DNA from: Pseudoxanthomonas broegbernensis
Lineage (GTDB): Bacteria > Pseudomonadota > Gammaproteobacteria > Xanthomonadales > Xanthomonadaceae
NCBI RefSeq assembly: GCF_014202435.1
Contig: NZ_JACHGU010000002.1
Span: 682,001-746,000, forward strand
Direction: 5' to 3'
DNA: 64,000 nucleotides
Within the stretch, counting starts at the first letter, position 1. Each line of letters opens with the position of its first letter. The notes below the pieces were generated by a model that worked only from the letters and a program-made list of their open reading frames with translations, searched no databases and was not told the origin of the DNA. The translations under genes were made by a program, and so were the position numbers. This document shows positions 63,305 to 64,000 of the stretch, piece by piece.

Positions 63305-63878
63305 CATTCCGGCAAACGCCACGGAAATCCATTGGCAGTCGGCATTCTTGAGGCCGGGGTTGAGGCCAAAGAATGCGGTGGGAGCAGGTTCCGGATTGTG
63401 GCCGAGGCTGGATCGGGGATGACCGGCAGCATCGAGCCCAAGTCCCGGGACGTAAGGGTTTGATGATGGCGCTCCCTGACTCTCACTGTGCGGCAAGCCA
63501 AGGCCGCCAAGAACCCCACACCATCCCCCGACACCGACGGCCTCGGCCTGATGGCCGCCCCTGCCGGCGGCACATGGCGCGCGCCTGATCTTGCGCACTC
63601 CTAAGGGGCGACGAATGGGATCGGTGGCTTGCTGGAAGGGGCGTGCGCCGACGGGGTTAAAGACACCGGGTCACCGGCGGCGGCGTCACCCCGGAGGGGA
63701 AGGCTGGGGAACCCGGTGCCGTGGGCCGCAGCGGGCCGAAGAGGTAGCGTGGCTTGAGGCGGCGAATTCCTTTTCCCGTCTCCCTGAGGCAGCCAGCGAG
63801 CATCACCCGCTGTCGGGCGATTCCACTGCAGTCGCCCCATCTGGGCATCTGCTTAGATGCTAGATTCTCCGGGGCTTG

Positions 63879-63891
63879 TGAATCGGATTCA
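63879..63891. promoter_or_regulatory. LysR-type operator TGAATCGGATTCA
   Basis: A perfect 13-base palindrome of the T-N11-A form that LysR proteins bind. It ends three bases before the start codon, suggesting autoregulation by blocking transcription or translation. Confidence 0.5.
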
Positions 63892-63894
63892 TCA

Positions 63895-64000
63895 ATGCCG
63901 CGCAACAGCTACAACGACCTGCTTGCGTTCATCCAGGTGGCGAAGCAAGGCAGCTTCACGCGGGCGGCTGCGCAACTGGGCGTGTCCCCGTCCGCGCTCA
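63895..64000 (+). CDS. LysR-type transcriptional regulator, N terminus (partial)
   Basis: The last 106 bases encode MPRNSYNDLLAFIQVAKQGS followed by FTRAAAQLGVSPSAL, the winged helix-turn-helix start of a LysR regulator. The gene continues beyond the right edge. Its targets are not visible. Confidence 0.85.
   Translation, partial: MPRNSYNDLLAFIQVAKQGSFTRAAAQLGVSPSAL

Larger units (their letters stand above)
63235..63894. other. Intergenic region tRNA-Gly to LysR gene
   Basis: No gene is supported; one minus-strand frame reads through the tRNA antisense and others lack domains. It includes the tRNA terminator, a degenerate stretch at about 63303-63345 that translates in reverse as WISVAFAGMKKG, resembling the common dispersed WIPAFAGMT repeat, and a LysR-type palindrome at its right end. 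Confidence 0.5.

Overview
The window is very GC-rich, densely packed bacterial chromosome and looks like a member of the Xanthomonadaceae (Xanthomonas / Pseudoxanthomonas / Luteimonas / Lysobacter group). The evidence is the gene order nuoN - initiator tRNA - rimP - nusA - infB - rbfA - truB - rpsO - pnp, a RegB/RegA redox pair beside sdhE and lolCD, a kynurenine-to-quinolinate gene set, a tmRNA with tag ANDDNYALAA, and the run comEC - exbB - exbD - msbA - lpxK - kdsB. Genus cannot be fixed from the sequence alone.

Layout. 1-10.6 kb: end of the complex I operon, then the translation/transcription block, with good promoters before the initiator tRNA and rpsO and clear terminators after nuoN, rpsO and pnp. 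10.6-15.5 kb: regBA on the minus strand, then sdhE, a YgfX-like gene and lolCD. 15.6-25.2 kb: a long minus-strand run with asnS, a PaiB-like flavoprotein, carbonic anhydrase, three kynurenine-pathway genes (haaO, kynU, kmo), sbcB and two conserved genes of unknown function. 25.4-27.9 kb: an accessory patch between an IscA-type gene and a DUF885 gene, with an internally deleted IS3-family element, a well-formed integron attC-like site and a GNAT/DUF1778 toxin-antitoxin pair under a long palindromic operator. 27.9-33.7 kb: DUF885 protein, rpsF-rpsR-rplI, dnaB, an OmpA-type lipoprotein. 33.8-42.5 kb: a LysR regulator divergent from an RND efflux operon that carries a short-chain dehydrogenase gene between pump and outer-membrane channel, ending in a remnant of an MgtC-type gene. 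42.5-48.9 kb: a minus-strand CzcCBA-type heavy-metal efflux operon with a His-rich periplasmic protein at its head and a Cys-rich small protein at its tail. 49.0-50.7 kb: ssrA, then a frameshifted lipoprotein gene and a small protein with the His/Cys signature of caspase-like (clan CD) proteases. 51.1-63.2 kb: comEC, exbBD, the lipid A/Kdo genes msbA-lpxK-kdsB, a low-molecular-weight phosphatase, a thioredoxin-fold/NHL protein, uvrC, pgsA and tRNA-Gly. The last gene, a LysR regulator, runs off the right edge.

The two parts that are not routine housekeeping are the 25.7-27.7 kb patch (IS remnant + attC + toxin-antitoxin) and the segment just downstream of ssrA (broken lipoprotein + caspase-like protein). 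Coordinates were read by hand from the sequence; family names rest on recognising motifs and overall sequence, with no database search.
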